In this document: piece by piece, positions 42,079 through 50,695 of the stretch
Numbering within the stretch: the first letter of the stretch is position 1
How the letters are laid out: each line of letters opens with the position of its first letter
Origin: an uncultured Lachnospira sp.
GTDB lineage: Bacteria; Bacillota; Clostridia; Lachnospirales; Lachnospiraceae
Direction of reading: 5' to 3'
Length of the DNA: 64,000 nt
Assembly (NCBI GenBank): GCA_910585095.1
Contig: CAJUBU010000004.1
Coordinates: 60,447 to 124,446, forward strand
Translations under genes and position numbers: made by a program
The notes under the pieces: model-generated
Seen by the model: only the letters and a program-made list of their open reading frames with translations
Database searches by the model: none
Told to the model about the DNA's origin: nothing

Positions 42079-42167
42079 TGATGTAAAAGAGGTGATGAAG
42101 AAACGATAATCGGAAAACTGAATATTCAAGTCAGCCTAAACAGGTTCGACGGGATAGTTTTACATCA
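42079..42167 (+). ncRNA. Candidate structured leader RNA before the surface-protein gene
   Basis: TGATGTAAAA (42079-42088) pairs exactly with TTTTACATCA (42158-42167). Inside are CGAT-A-ATCG, CTGA...TCAG and CCT-AAAC-AGG stems, a plan like a multi-branched regulatory RNA. The closing stem ends 18 bases before AAGGAGG of the downstream gene. I could not match it to a known riboswitch class. Confidence 0.5.
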
Positions 42168-42195
42168 AATCGAAATCTAATAAGGAGGAAAAAAG

Positions 42196-45100
42196 ATGGA
42201 AACATTGAGAAGACGATTTCTAGTCACCGTTAGCTTGTTTATGCTGATGGTGATTTTTCTGTTCGTTCCAACAATGACCGGTAGAGCGGAAGATGCTACA
42301 CCTACAGAGCCAACAACGCCGCCGACCGAATGGACAGAACAGCCAACCGTCAATGCAACTGTTCTTGATGTTACACAAGCAAGCTGTGATATTGATTCAA
42401 AAGAAGACCTTTATGGTTTAAATGCTTGGATTAAGAATAACAGCAATACAAATCTTACTATTAATCTGAATGCAGATATTGTAGTAAATGATGGTGTAAT
42501 CAATGCAGATACAGATGAGTTTGGCGTGTATTTATGGATACCAATTAATGCAGATTGTAACATTACATTCAATGGTAATGGACATACAATAAGCGGCTTG
42601 TACTTTAACGACAAAGCAAGAAGCAATGCAGGTTTTTTTGGTTCATGTGAAGGTTCAGTTAAAGTATCAAAACTTGGAATTGTTAATTCATACTTTCATG
42701 GTGGAAGTAATGTAGGTGCATTTGCAGGAACATTGAGCAGCGATTCAGAAATTTTTGAATGTTATAGCCAAAGTATTGTAAGTGCCGAAGATAACGCAGT
42801 AGGAGGTATTGTAGCGGTTCTTAATGGAAGTGCTACAATATCAAGCTGTTATAACACTGGCAATGTACCATGTGCGCCAACAAGTTATAACGCTAATGTG
42901 AAAAATAGTTGTTATGTAACAACAGGCGCTTCAGAATTAGCTACATATGCAGGTACAGGCAGCGCAGCATTGACCGATGCTGAATTTAAGAGCGGTGCAG
43001 CAGCTTATGTATTGAGTGGTGGCTTAGATACAGATGAACTTGGTGGATATGATGAGGATACAGCTTGGGGACAGAAGCTAACACCAGCTACAGATGGTAG
43101 TGGAGCAACAACCAATAAGAGTTATCCAGTATTCAGTGATGACAAGGTGTATTTTGGCAAAGCAAGCTGTACAGGACAAGAGACATATATCAATGATGTT
43201 GTCGTTGATTTCCATACAGGTGTTGTGAAACACGCAGCAACAGGAGCAACTTGTGCAGCAAACGGCAATGAAGAATACTATGAGTGTACTGATTGTAACA
43301 GTATCGTTGCATTAAATGAGAATGGTATATTTGAGGTAGTAGAAGGAAAGACAGCAGCTGACTATACAATAGCAGCAACAGGTCATGAAGGTGTTGCTAA
43401 TGACACGACTGGACGATATACAAAATTCCTTTTTAACTCAAAAACGACAAAGACTGGAGATAAGATTTCTCATGTTCATGTTTATCATTTTATTTGTACA
43501 GAATGCGGTGAGGTTGTAACAGATGAAGATGGTGCAGCTATTACAGATGAAGTTGATGCAAGTGCATCAGTTATTTTAACTCAAAAGGGTGCAGCTTGTC
43601 TTGGCATTACAACGACCTATTATTGTGCAGATTGTGGTTACGAGGAGACCGTTAAGTCAGAGGCAACAGGAGAACACACAGAAGTTGTATATTGCACAGA
43701 AGGTTATCATTGGACAATGTGTTCAGCATGCAGAACGGTTACAAGTGCAAAGGCAGCACATACAATAAAGATAACTACAGAAGCTAAAGATGCAACATGT
43801 GAAGAAGATGGCTGTACAGAAGGTTCTGTGTGTGAAGTTTGTGGCAGAGTAATGAAAGTTTCACAGGTTATTGACAAATTAGGTCATAGCTGGAGTGACT
43901 GGACAACTACTAAAGAGCCAACATGTGAAGAAGCAGGTTCAAGAGAACGTTTATGCTATACTTGCGGCAAGACAGAAACAGAAGAAATTGCAGCAACAGG
44001 TCATGATGAGTATGATGTTGCTCAAGTAGACCCAACATGTACAGAAAAGGGTACAACAGCAGGTGTGAAGTGCAAAGTATGTGGTGATACTCTTTACGGC
44101 TGTGAAGAAATTCCTGCATTAGGACATCGTGAAGTAGTGGATGAAGCAGTAGCCCCAACATGTACAACACCTGGTAAGACAGCAGGAAAGCATTGTAGCG
44201 TATGTGGAGAAGTCACAGAGGCTCAGAAAGTTGTAGAGGCAACAGGACATCAACATACAGAAGTGTTACCAGCAGTAGCCCCAGATTGTAAGACTGGAAC
44301 AACTGGTTTGACAGCAGGCGAAAAATGTACAGATTGTGGAACTATTATAACCCCACAGGAAGTTGTTGCAGCAGAGCATAAACCTGAAACATTGGGACCA
44401 AAAGATGCAACATGTACAGAGGACGGCTACAGCATATTAGTACAGTGTTCAGTATGTGGAACTGAGATAAGAAAGGTAGTAATACCAGCAACAGGACATA
44501 CTATGGAAGATGTTGAAGCAGTAGAAGCAACATGTACAACAGCAGGTAATATAGCACATAAGAAATGTAGTGTATGTGGTGCGCTTCAAGATGCAGAAGG
44601 AAATGCTTTAACAGCAGAAGATGTTGTAGTAGAAGCAACAGGACATACTATGGAAGATGTTGAAGCAGTAGCACCAACATGTACAACAGCAGGTAACATA
44701 GCACATAAGAAATGTAGCGTATGTGGTCTGCTTCAAGATGCGGAAGGAAATGTTTTAACAGCAGAAGATGTTGTAGTAGAAGTAATAGCACATACTATGG
44801 AAGATGTTGAAGCAGTAGAAGCAACATGTACAACAGCAGGTAATATAGCACATAAGAAATGTAGTGTATGTGGTACGCTCCAAGATGCAGATGGAAATGA
44901 ACTTACAGCAGAAGGTATTGTAGTAAAAGCAACAGGTCATACTTGGGCATATAAAGCAGCAGTAGAAGCAACATGTACAACAGCAGGAAACAGAGATTAT
45001 CTCTACTGTTCAGTATGTAAAGCTTTCCAAGATGAAAATGATACACCAGATAATGTTGTAATAGCAGCTTTAGGTCATGCTTGGGAAGATGTTGCAGCAT

Positions 45101-46749
45101 TAGCGCCAACATGTACAACAGATGGACATATAGCATATCAGCATTGTCCAAGATGTAATGCAGATTCTTTGACAGAAGACGAGCGTAAAATTGAAGCAGC
45201 TCATACAAATATAGTAGAAGATGCAGCAGTAGAAGCAACATGTACAACACCAGGTAAGACAGCAGGAAGTCATTGTGCAGATTGTGGAACAGTTATAGAG
45301 GCACAACAAGATACAGAATTAGCTGAGCATGCTTGGGAAGATGTTGCAGAGAAAGCAGCAACATGTACAGAAGCGGGTAATATAGCGCATAAGAAATGTG
45401 CTAATTGTGATGCACTTCAAAGTACAGAAGGAGCTGAGTTAAAAGCTGAAGACATTGTAGTAAAAGCATTAGGTCATAGTTTTGTTGTAGACAATGCAGA
45501 TATGGGCTGGGCTTATGATGAAACGAATGGAATTACATCAAAAGTAGTTATTCCTTGTGAACATGAAGGCTGTACAGAAACAGTTGATAAGGCTAGTGTT
45601 GTAGTAACCTTTGCAAAAGGTGCAGATGGCAAATCATTAGTAGCAACAGGTAAAGTTACTTATCTTGGTAAACAAACAACAAAGGAGTCAACATTTAATG
45701 TAACAGAAAAAGCAACTCAGACAAATGAAGGTCTTAATGTTGAGTATACCTTTGAACAGGTTGTTGAAGAAGGTCAAGAGGGAATAAGCTTTACAAAAAC
45801 AAGCACTGCAACAGGTGTTGTTTCTGAAACAAGCAATACAATTACTTATACAGCAGAAATCACAGTAAATGGTGTAACCTTTACGACAACACGTGTATTT
45901 GATATGAATAATATCAATTATTCATGGTCAAAGGCAGGAGATGGATATGAGCTTATTGCAGTTATAAATGGCAAGGAAGAAAATGATGGTACATTGCGAT
46001 TAGTTATACAAAGCACGAAGACAGAAGAACGTAATGATGATGGTGTTCTTGTTAAGACAATTTATACAGCTAAGGTTCAGGTTGGCGATTATGTAATTGC
46101 TACAAAGATTAAAGAAGTTGCGGAAGATATTATATATACAGTAACAGTTCAAGGTGGTACATTGTCAGATGGTACTACATCACAGAAAGTATCTTATGGA
46201 ACTTTGGTTACACTAACGCATGACGAGATTACAGTTGGATATTTTGGCGGTTGGTATGTTGATGGTGTATTAGTTAGTCAAAGTGATACTTATTCATTCT
46301 ATGTGAAAAAAGATGTTACTGTGGAAGCTAGAACTTCTACTGCAGAATTAGAAAAAAAAGCAGTTTTAACCATCAGCGCAACAGACAGAGAAGCTGTTGA
46401 AGGCACAGATAAGGAAAAATTTGCAATTGTTTATACGTGGGAAATTCCAGAAGGCTGTACTTTTGTTGAGGCAGGTTATAAGAGAATTATAACAACGGAT
46501 GCTGAGAACGAAAATAAAGATATTTATAAAGCACTTACAGGAACAAATACAAGCTCTAGTTATACTGTTTCAACTGTAAAGAATTCTCTCACAACAAAGG
46601 CAGGTTCATGTACTGCTAACTTGACATTAAGTGCTAAAACAAAGACAAATAATATATATGCAGTTGCATATGTAACTTATATTGATGCAAATGGTGATTC
46701 ACATACAGTTTATAGTGAAAATCTTATAGCAAGTATGGCTACAAAGTAA
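42196..46749 (+). CDS. Large secreted repeat protein with CxxC repeats
   Basis: 1517-residue exported protein. The signal peptide is residues 1-31 ('FLVTVSLFMLMVIFLF' ending at GRA). Next is a right-handed beta-helix-like region ('NITFNGNGHTISGLYF', 'AGFFGSCEGSVKVSKLGIVNSYF', 'VGGIVAVLNGSATISSCYNTGNV'). From about residue 370 to 1100 there are 15 or so repeats of 40-50 residues, each with 'A.CT..G', C..CG and a closing 'A.GH'. The C-terminal 400 residues are beta-rich with an InlB/Flg_new-like piece ('LTHDEITVGYFGGWYVDG'). There is no LPXTG or S-layer motif, so how it attaches is unknown. AAGGAGG precedes the ATG. The paired Cys repeats could bind metal or form disulfides. Confidence 0.82.
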   Translation: METLRRRFLVTVSLFMLMVIFLFVPTMTGRAEDATPTEPTTPPTEWTEQPTVNATVLDVTQASCDIDSKEDLYGLNAWIKNNSNTNLTINLNADIVVNDGVINADTDEFGVYLWIPINADCNITFNGNGHTISGLYFNDKARSNAGFFGSCEGSVKVSKLGIVNSYFHGGSNVGAFAGTLSSDSEIFECYSQSIVSAEDNAVGGIVAVLNGSATISSCYNTGNVPCAPTSYNANVKNSCYVTTGASELATYAGTGSAALTDAEFKSGAAAYVLSGGLDTDELGGYDEDTAWGQKLTPATDGSGATTNKSYPVFSDDKVYFGKASCTGQETYINDVVVDFHTGVVKHAATGATCAANGNEEYYECTDCNSIVALNENGIFEVVEGKTAADYTIAATGHEGVANDTTGRYTKFLFNSKTTKTGDKISHVHVYHFICTECGEVVTDEDGAAITDEVDASASVILTQKGAACLGITTTYYCADCGYEETVKSEATGEHTEVVYCTEGYHWTMCSACRTVTSAKAAHTIKITTEAKDATCEEDGCTEGSVCEVCGRVMKVSQVIDKLGHSWSDWTTTKEPTCEEAGSRERLCYTCGKTETEEIAATGHDEYDVAQVDPTCTEKGTTAGVKCKVCGDTLYGCEEIPALGHREVVDEAVAPTCTTPGKTAGKHCSVCGEVTEAQKVVEATGHQHTEVLPAVAPDCKTGTTGLTAGEKCTDCGTIITPQEVVAAEHKPETLGPKDATCTEDGYSILVQCSVCGTEIRKVVIPATGHTMEDVEAVEATCTTAGNIAHKKCSVCGALQDAEGNALTAEDVVVEATGHTMEDVEAVAPTCTTAGNIAHKKCSVCGLLQDAEGNVLTAEDVVVEVIAHTMEDVEAVEATCTTAGNIAHKKCSVCGTLQDADGNELTAEGIVVKATGHTWAYKAAVEATCTTAGNRDYLYCSVCKAFQDENDTPDNVVIAALGHAWEDVAALAPTCTTDGHIAYQHCPRCNADSLTEDERKIEAAHTNIVEDAAVEATCTTPGKTAGSHCADCGTVIEAQQDTELAEHAWEDVAEKAATCTEAGNIAHKKCANCDALQSTEGAELKAEDIVVKALGHSFVVDNADMGWAYDETNGITSKVVIPCEHEGCTETVDKASVVVTFAKGADGKSLVATGKVTYLGKQTTKESTFNVTEKATQTNEGLNVEYTFEQVVEEGQEGISFTKTSTATGVVSETSNTITYTAEITVNGVTFTTTRVFDMNNINYSWSKAGDGYELIAVINGKEENDGTLRLVIQSTKTEERNDDGVLVKTIYTAKVQVGDYVIATKIKEVAEDIIYTVTVQGGTLSDGTTSQKVSYGTLVTLTHDEITVGYFGGWYVDGVLVSQSDTYSFYVKKDVTVEARTSTAELEKKAVLTISATDREAVEGTDKEKFAIVYTWEIPEGCTFVEAGYKRIITTDAENENKDIYKALTGTNTSSSYTVSTVKNSLTTKAGSCTANLTLSAKTKTNNIYAVAYVTYIDANGDSHTVYSENLIASMATK
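44497..44950 (+). repeat. 147-bp tandem repeats inside the surface-protein gene
   Basis: CATACTATGGAAGATGTTGA begins at 44497, 44644 and 44791, and a diverged CATACTTGGG copy begins at 44938. The period is exactly 147 bases (49 codons), and the three central copies are nearly identical in DNA, pointing to recent duplication. Confidence 0.92.
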
Positions 46750-46804
46750 TATTCATTAGTTTTATAATGAATTTATTTGAGCTATAAAATTTGGAGGTGT
46801 AATT

Positions 46805-46909
46805 GTGAAAAAAAGTTATGAAGAGCCATTGATTGAGGTTGTTCAATTTAGTATTCAAGATGTTATAACAGTATCAACTGGAGATACTGAAACAGACGAA
46901 GACCTTTAA
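46805..46909 (+). CDS. Small peptide (34 residues) with DVIT motif
   Basis: A short frame with a strong ribosome binding site (GGAGG, 8 bases before GTG) 55 bases after the surface-protein stop. The product begins 'KKSYEEPLIEVVQFSIQDVI', continues 'TVSTGD' and ends in an acidic tail TDEDL. Lachnospiraceae genomes often carry short proteins of this pattern (KPxIE..xF...DVIxTS); no function is established to my knowledge. It has no signal peptide. The leader-like basic/hydrophobic half with a Ser/Thr/Asp tail invites comparison with RiPP precursors, but no maturation enzyme is adjacent. A terminator follows. Confidence 0.65.
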   Translation: MKKSYEEPLIEVVQFSIQDVITVSTGDTETDEDL

Positions 46910-46922
46910 TCATATGTCTACA

Positions 46923-46967
46923 TCAGCCCTGTATACTGTTAAAAGCAGTATGCAGGGCTGAGTTTTT
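46923..46967 (+). terminator. Terminator after the small peptide gene
   Basis: TCAGCCCTG...CAGGGCTGA with an inner ATACTG/CAGTAT stem, followed by GTTTTTG. Confidence 0.88.
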
Positions 46968-47145
46968 GTATATAAGCGGATTTCATTCCAACAGTGGAGT
47001 TATTGCTTTGTCTATTTACTAGGTGTAAATTGGAAAATATAGTATAGATATATTTATAAATAAAAAATATAATGTTTCATAAAAGAAATAGACAAAAAGG
47101 AGGAATTTTGATAAAATAATAAAAAATTAGGTGAGAGGAATACCA

Positions 47146-48036
47146 ATGAGAAATATGATAGATAATAAAAGATTAGAAATAATAAAAAATTTTAAACCAA
47201 TTCATGACATATTTTTTGAAGTCTTGGCAGACGATGCTGCTTTTTGTCAAGAAATATTAAGAGTTATTTTAGAAGACAATAAACTGATAGTCCATGATGT
47301 GAAAGTGCAAAAAGATGTAAGGAATTTAATAGGGCGTTCTGTAAGGGTAGATGTTTTATGTACATTAGGTGATGGGACTCTTTGTAATATTGAAGTACAA
47401 AGGGCAAATAATGATAATCATTTTAAACGAATCCGATATAATGCAGCCTGTATAACGGCTAGTGAAGCAGAGGTTGGAAGTCGATTTGAAAATGTACCTA
47501 ATGTAATTATTGTTTATATATCTGAATTTGATATATTAAAAGCAGGAAAAACTATATATCATATTGACAAAGTGGTAAGAGAGACAGGAAAAATATTAGA
47601 TGATGGTATGAAAACAGTATGCGTCAATACAAAAGTAAATGATGGAAGCTTGATAGCTCAGCTTATGCAGTTATTTATCAAAACAGAAGTAAATGAACCA
47701 AAGTTTCCAGTATTTACAAATAGAATGAATTATATTAAAAACTCAGAAGGAGGACAAAGACAGATGAGTGAATTGATGGAATTATATTTTAAAGAAGAAT
47801 TGGAAGCGAGCAGGGAAGAAGGCAGGGAAGAAGGCAGGGCAGAAGGCAGGGCAGAAGGCAGGGAAGAAGGCAGGGAAAAAGGCAGGGAAGAAGGCAGGGC
47901 AGAAAGCAAAGCAGAAATAATACAAGAAATGTTAAAAGATAATATGTCGATAGATAAAATTGCTCAATATACAGATATGGATATAAAATATATTTTAAAG
48001 ATACAAAGTAATATGTTAGAAAAAGGACAATTATAG
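47146..48036 (+). CDS. Rpn-family PD-(D/E)XK nuclease / transposase-like protein
   Basis: 296 residues of the Rpn/PDDEXK_2 'putative transposase' family. The nuclease core is 'FKPIHDIFFEVLADDAAFCQEILR', 'RVDVLCTLGDGTLCNIEVQRAN' (the D...ExQ catalytic strands) and 'HFKRIRYNAACI'. These proteins promote recombination or cleave DNA and often occur in many copies. After residue about 225 comes a charged repeat of REEG/RAEG units encoded by 12-base DNA repeats, then a helix-turn-helix-like end 'MLKDNMSIDKIAQYTDM'. The ATG at 47146 has GAGAGG 7 bases upstream. It stands alone. Confidence 0.85.
   Translation: MRNMIDNKRLEIIKNFKPIHDIFFEVLADDAAFCQEILRVILEDNKLIVHDVKVQKDVRNLIGRSVRVDVLCTLGDGTLCNIEVQRANNDNHFKRIRYNAACITASEAEVGSRFENVPNVIIVYISEFDILKAGKTIYHIDKVVRETGKILDDGMKTVCVNTKVNDGSLIAQLMQLFIKTEVNEPKFPVFTNRMNYIKNSEGGQRQMSELMELYFKEELEASREEGREEGRAEGRAEGREEGREKGREEGRAESKAEIIQEMLKDNMSIDKIAQYTDMDIKYILKIQSNMLEKGQL
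47815..47900 (+). repeat. 12-bp tandem repeats in the Rpn-like gene
   Basis: About seven units of GAAGGCAGGG(A/C)A, each coding for four residues of the R-E-E-G/R-A-E-G type. Copy changes would keep the reading frame. Confidence 0.9.
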
Positions 48037-48066
48037 ATAGTTACAACAAAAAATGTAAAAAAACAC

Positions 48067-48095
48067 TTGCATTTTATATTTTAATATGATAATAT
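48067..48095 (+). promoter_or_regulatory. tRNA-Glu promoter
   Basis: TTGCAT (48067-48072), 17 bases, TAATAT (48090-48095). It may also drive the rimP-nusA-infB operon, as no other clear promoter separates them. Confidence 0.65.
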
Positions 48096-48113
48096 AACTA
48101 AGTACTTGGTTGT

Positions 48114-48185
48114 GGCTAATTGGTCAAGCGGTTAAGACGCCGCCCTCTCACGGCGGAAACAGGGGTTCGATTCCCCTATTAGCTA
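48114..48185 (+). tRNA. tRNA-Glu (CTC anticodon)
   Basis: 72 bases without an encoded CCA. The acceptor GGCTAAT pairs with ATTAGCT (first pair G-U). The D arm is TTGGTCAAGCGGTTAAGAC. The anticodon stem CCGCC/GGCGG encloses CTCTCAC, giving anticodon CTC. The T arm is AGGGGTTCGATTCCCCT. The discriminator is A. Confidence 0.95.
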
Positions 48186-48254
48186 TTGCAATGCAATATG
48201 TATCTTGAAAGAGTGGACAGAGATGTCCACTCTTTCGTTTGCATAAGAAAATAA

Positions 48255-48304
48255 CGTTTGCACTGCTGCGTTTTTATTATATAAAAGCAGTGCAGAATAG
48301 AGGG
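48255..48304 (+). promoter_or_regulatory. Pre-start hairpin before rimP
   Basis: TGCACTGCT...AGCAGTGCA hairpin leading directly into GAATAGAGGG, the rimP ribosome binding site. The plan and the AGCAG(T)GCAGAA sequence parallel the leaders of trpF, trpB and HIT, with a T/A for C/G exchange matched in the opposite arm. Confidence 0.5.
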
Positions 48305-48307
48305 ATT

Positions 48308-48769
48308 ATGAATAGAAGTGAAAAATATGAAGCAAAGACTTCAGAGTTGATTTTGCCGCTTATTGACAAAAATCATTTTGAGCTGGTTGATGTTGAATTT
48401 GTAAAAGAAGGCAGTGATTGGTACCTTCGCGTTTATATTGATAAAGAAGGGGGAATTACAGTTGATGACTGTGAGCTTATAAGCAGGGCTTTTAATGAAA
48501 TTCTTGATAAAGAAAATTATATTGATGAACCCTATATTTTTGAAGTTAGTTCGCCAGGACTAACAAGACCGTTAAAAAAAGAAAAAGATTATGAGCGAAG
48601 TATAGGCAAGCTGATTGATATTAAAGTTTTTAAACCTGTGGATAATTGTAAGGAATTTACGGGCATACTTAGGGCATATAATAATAATACTGTGACCATC
48701 GAGGTCGATGGTAAAGAAATTTGCTTTGACAGAAAAAATCTGGCACTGATTCGGTTGGCATTTTGTTAA
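48308..48769 (+). CDS. rimP: Ribosome maturation factor RimP
   Basis: 153-residue factor for 30S subunit assembly. It has 'ELVDVEFVKEGSDWYLRVYIDKEGGITVDDCELISRAFNEILD', 'FEVSSPGLTRPLKKEKDYERSIGKLI' and a C-terminal Sm-like part. The ATG at 48308 follows AGAGGG; the 23 in-frame codons upstream belong to the leader hairpin. First gene of the conserved nusA-infB operon. A tRNA-Glu gene lies just upstream. Confidence 0.95.
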   Translation: MNRSEKYEAKTSELILPLIDKNHFELVDVEFVKEGSDWYLRVYIDKEGGITVDDCELISRAFNEILDKENYIDEPYIFEVSSPGLTRPLKKEKDYERSIGKLIDIKVFKPVDNCKEFTGILRAYNNNTVTIEVDGKEICFDRKNLALIRLAFC

Positions 48770-48807
48770 TGAACTAAATTTATAAATATGATATACGGAG
48801 GTAAGTG

Positions 48808-50034
48808 ATGAATAAGGAATTAATATTAGCATTAGAAGCGCTTGAAAAGGAGAATGGAATCAGCAAGGAGATTATGCTTGATACAATTGAAAAATCCTTG
48901 AGAGATGAATTTAAAAACCAGTTTAATACAAATGATAATTGTGAGGTTTCACTTGACCGAATAACTGGTGATTTTCATATCTATGCTAATAGAACAGTTG
49001 TAGATACTTTAACCCCAATTGACGAGATAGAAGAAAACAGAAACAAAAATAAAAGAGAGCCTGAAAAACTTGTCTATGGTAAAGAAATTATCCTTTCAGA
49101 AGCACGAAAAATAAAGCCTAATTGTGAAATTGGCGATGTGCTGAAAGTGGAAATTAAATCGGAGGAGTTTTCAAGGAGAGCAGCAAAGGCGGCAAAAGGT
49201 ACAATTGTTCAGAAAATTCGAGAAGAAGAAAAAAATGCAATTTACAATGAATATCATTCAAAAGAACATGAAATTATTACAGGAATTGTACAAAGAATTG
49301 ATGAAAATGGAAATATTCTTGTTGATATAGGAAGAACACAGACAACACTTAAGAAAAATGACTGTGTAAAGGGAGAAGTATATCATAGAGGAGACCGAAT
49401 TAAGCTTTTTGTTTTGGAAGTTTCTAATAAAGAAAAAAATTCAGATAAGCCGCAAGAAAATAAAGGTGATAAAGAGAAAGCAGGCAGGCTTGTCATAAGA
49501 GTATCAAGAAAAACACCATATCTTGTCAAGCGGTTATTTGAGACAGAAGTGTCGGAAATTAAAGATGGTATTGTAAAGATTGTCAATATTGCAAGAGAGG
49601 AAGGTTCAAGAACAAAAATTGCCGTCAAGGCAGATGACCCGAATATAGACCCTGTTGGAGCCTGTGTTGGTATTAATGGTTCACGTGTAAGGGCAATTGT
49701 AAACGAGCTGGGAAATGAACAGATTGATATTATAGAATGGGATGAAAACCCTGCTCAATATATTGTGAATGCACTTAGTCCAGCAAAGGTGGTTTCGATT
49801 TCTGCCTATGAAGATGAAAATAACAAAAAGGCAACTGTTGTTGTTTCAGACCAGCAGTTATCACTTGCCATTGGCAAGGCAGGGCAAAATGTAAGACTGG
49901 CAGCAAAGCTTACAGGGTATGGAATTGATATTAAGAGCGAATCCGATGTAGAAGAAGCCATTGACAACTCAGAGGAAAGCGATGCAGCAGATATAGAAAT
50001 GGATGAAATGTTTTCATTTACTGAACAAGAGTAA
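48808..50034 (+). CDS. nusA: Transcription termination/antitermination factor NusA
   Basis: 408-residue RNA polymerase-binding factor. The N-terminal polymerase-binding domain starts 'NKELILALEALEKENGISKEI'. The S1 domain carries 'ITGIVQRIDENGNILVDIGRTQTTL'. Two KH domains follow, with 'GACVGINGSRVRAIVNELGNEQIDIIEW' and 'LAIGKAGQNVRLAAKLTGYGIDI'. The short acidic tail replaces the extra C-terminal domains of E. coli NusA, as usual in Firmicutes. GGAGG lies 6 bases before the ATG at 48808; the GTG immediately before it is less likely. Confidence 0.97.
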   Translation: MNKELILALEALEKENGISKEIMLDTIEKSLRDEFKNQFNTNDNCEVSLDRITGDFHIYANRTVVDTLTPIDEIEENRNKNKREPEKLVYGKEIILSEARKIKPNCEIGDVLKVEIKSEEFSRRAAKAAKGTIVQKIREEEKNAIYNEYHSKEHEIITGIVQRIDENGNILVDIGRTQTTLKKNDCVKGEVYHRGDRIKLFVLEVSNKEKNSDKPQENKGDKEKAGRLVIRVSRKTPYLVKRLFETEVSEIKDGIVKIVNIAREEGSRTKIAVKADDPNIDPVGACVGINGSRVRAIVNELGNEQIDIIEWDENPAQYIVNALSPAKVVSISAYEDENNKKATVVVSDQQLSLAIGKAGQNVRLAAKLTGYGIDIKSESDVEEAIDNSEESDAADIEMDEMFSFTEQE

Positions 50035-50071
50035 AAGTTGATTGTTCTAATAAAAGACTGGAGTGATAATT

Positions 50072-50347
50072 TTGGGTGAGATAAAAAAGAAACCTCAAAG
50101 ACAATGTGTTGGATGCCGTCAAATGAAGGATAAAAAAAGTCTGATACGAATAATTAAGTCTGATGAAGGAATGATGATTGATGTGACAGGCAAGAAAAAT
50201 GGCAGGGGAGCTTATGTATGTCCTAATAGGGAATGTATTGAAAAGGCTATTAAGACAAAAGGGCTTGACAGGTCATTTGGTCAGTCCATAGATAAAAATG
50301 TTTATGAGAGTTTAATAAGGAGTTTTGAAGAAATTGAATCAAGATAA
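50072..50347 (+). CDS. ylxR: YlxR family RNA-binding protein (RnpM)
   Basis: 91 residues. The motif 'PQRQCVGCRQMKDKKSLIRI' and 'GRGAYVCPNRECIEKAIK' define the YlxR/DUF448 family, which binds RNA and in B. subtilis was linked to RNase P modulation. The start is most likely TTG at 50072, with GGAG 8 bases upstream; a GTG at 50063 overlaps that site. The end overlaps the next gene by 23 bases. Confidence 0.92.
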   Translation: MGEIKKKPQRQCVGCRQMKDKKSLIRIIKSDEGMMIDVTGKKNGRGAYVCPNRECIEKAIKTKGLDRSFGQSIDKNVYESLIRSFEEIESR

Positions 50348-50648
50348 AATGTTATCTATGTTAGGTCTTGCTCAAAAGGCAGGAAAGGTAGCAAGCGGTG
50401 AATTTTCAACAGAAAAAGCCATTAAAAGTGGTAAAGCATCGATTGTGATAGTAGCGGATGATTCTTCTGATAACACAAAAAAGATGTTTAAAAATATGTG
50501 TGATTATTATAAAGTTCCAGTTTATTATTACAGTGATAAAGAGACATTAGGACACGCAATAGGAAAACAATTTAGAGCATCATTAGCAGTTATAGACGAA
50601 GGTTTTGGAAAACAGATACGAAAGCATATAGGAATTGGTTTGGAATAA
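50325..50648 (+). CDS. ylxQ: L7Ae-family ribosomal protein YlxQ
   Basis: About 107 residues of the L7Ae/L30e family: 'SMLGLAQKAGKVASGEFSTEKAIKSGKASIVIVADDSSDNTKKMF', a K-turn RNA-binding fold. It is a standard member of the nusA-infB operon in Gram-positive bacteria. The exact start is uncertain (TTG at 50325 or 50334, with AAGGAG just upstream). It overlaps ylxR, so its translation is probably coupled. Confidence 0.9.
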   Translation: MKKLNQDKMLSMLGLAQKAGKVASGEFSTEKAIKSGKASIVIVADDSSDNTKKMFKNMCDYYKVPVYYYSDKETLGHAIGKQFRASLAVIDEGFGKQIRKHIGIGLE

Positions 50649-50695
50649 TACAAAAAAGTAGGATGAATACTTTTTATTATTCAGAAAAGAGGTAG

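Noticed and set aside
44497..44950. Possible CRISPR array
   Set aside because: Repeats are 147 bases, contiguous, coding and without spacers; they are protein repeats.
44755..45309. Cys/Tyr/Leu-rich antisense frames across the repeat protein
   Set aside because: Repeat-derived shadows of the 147-base units; no ribosome binding sites.
48114..48185. tRNA read as tRNA-Ser or tRNA-Leu because of the 'CCGCC' stem
   Set aside because: There is no long variable arm, and the anticodon loop CTCTCAC places CTC (Glu).
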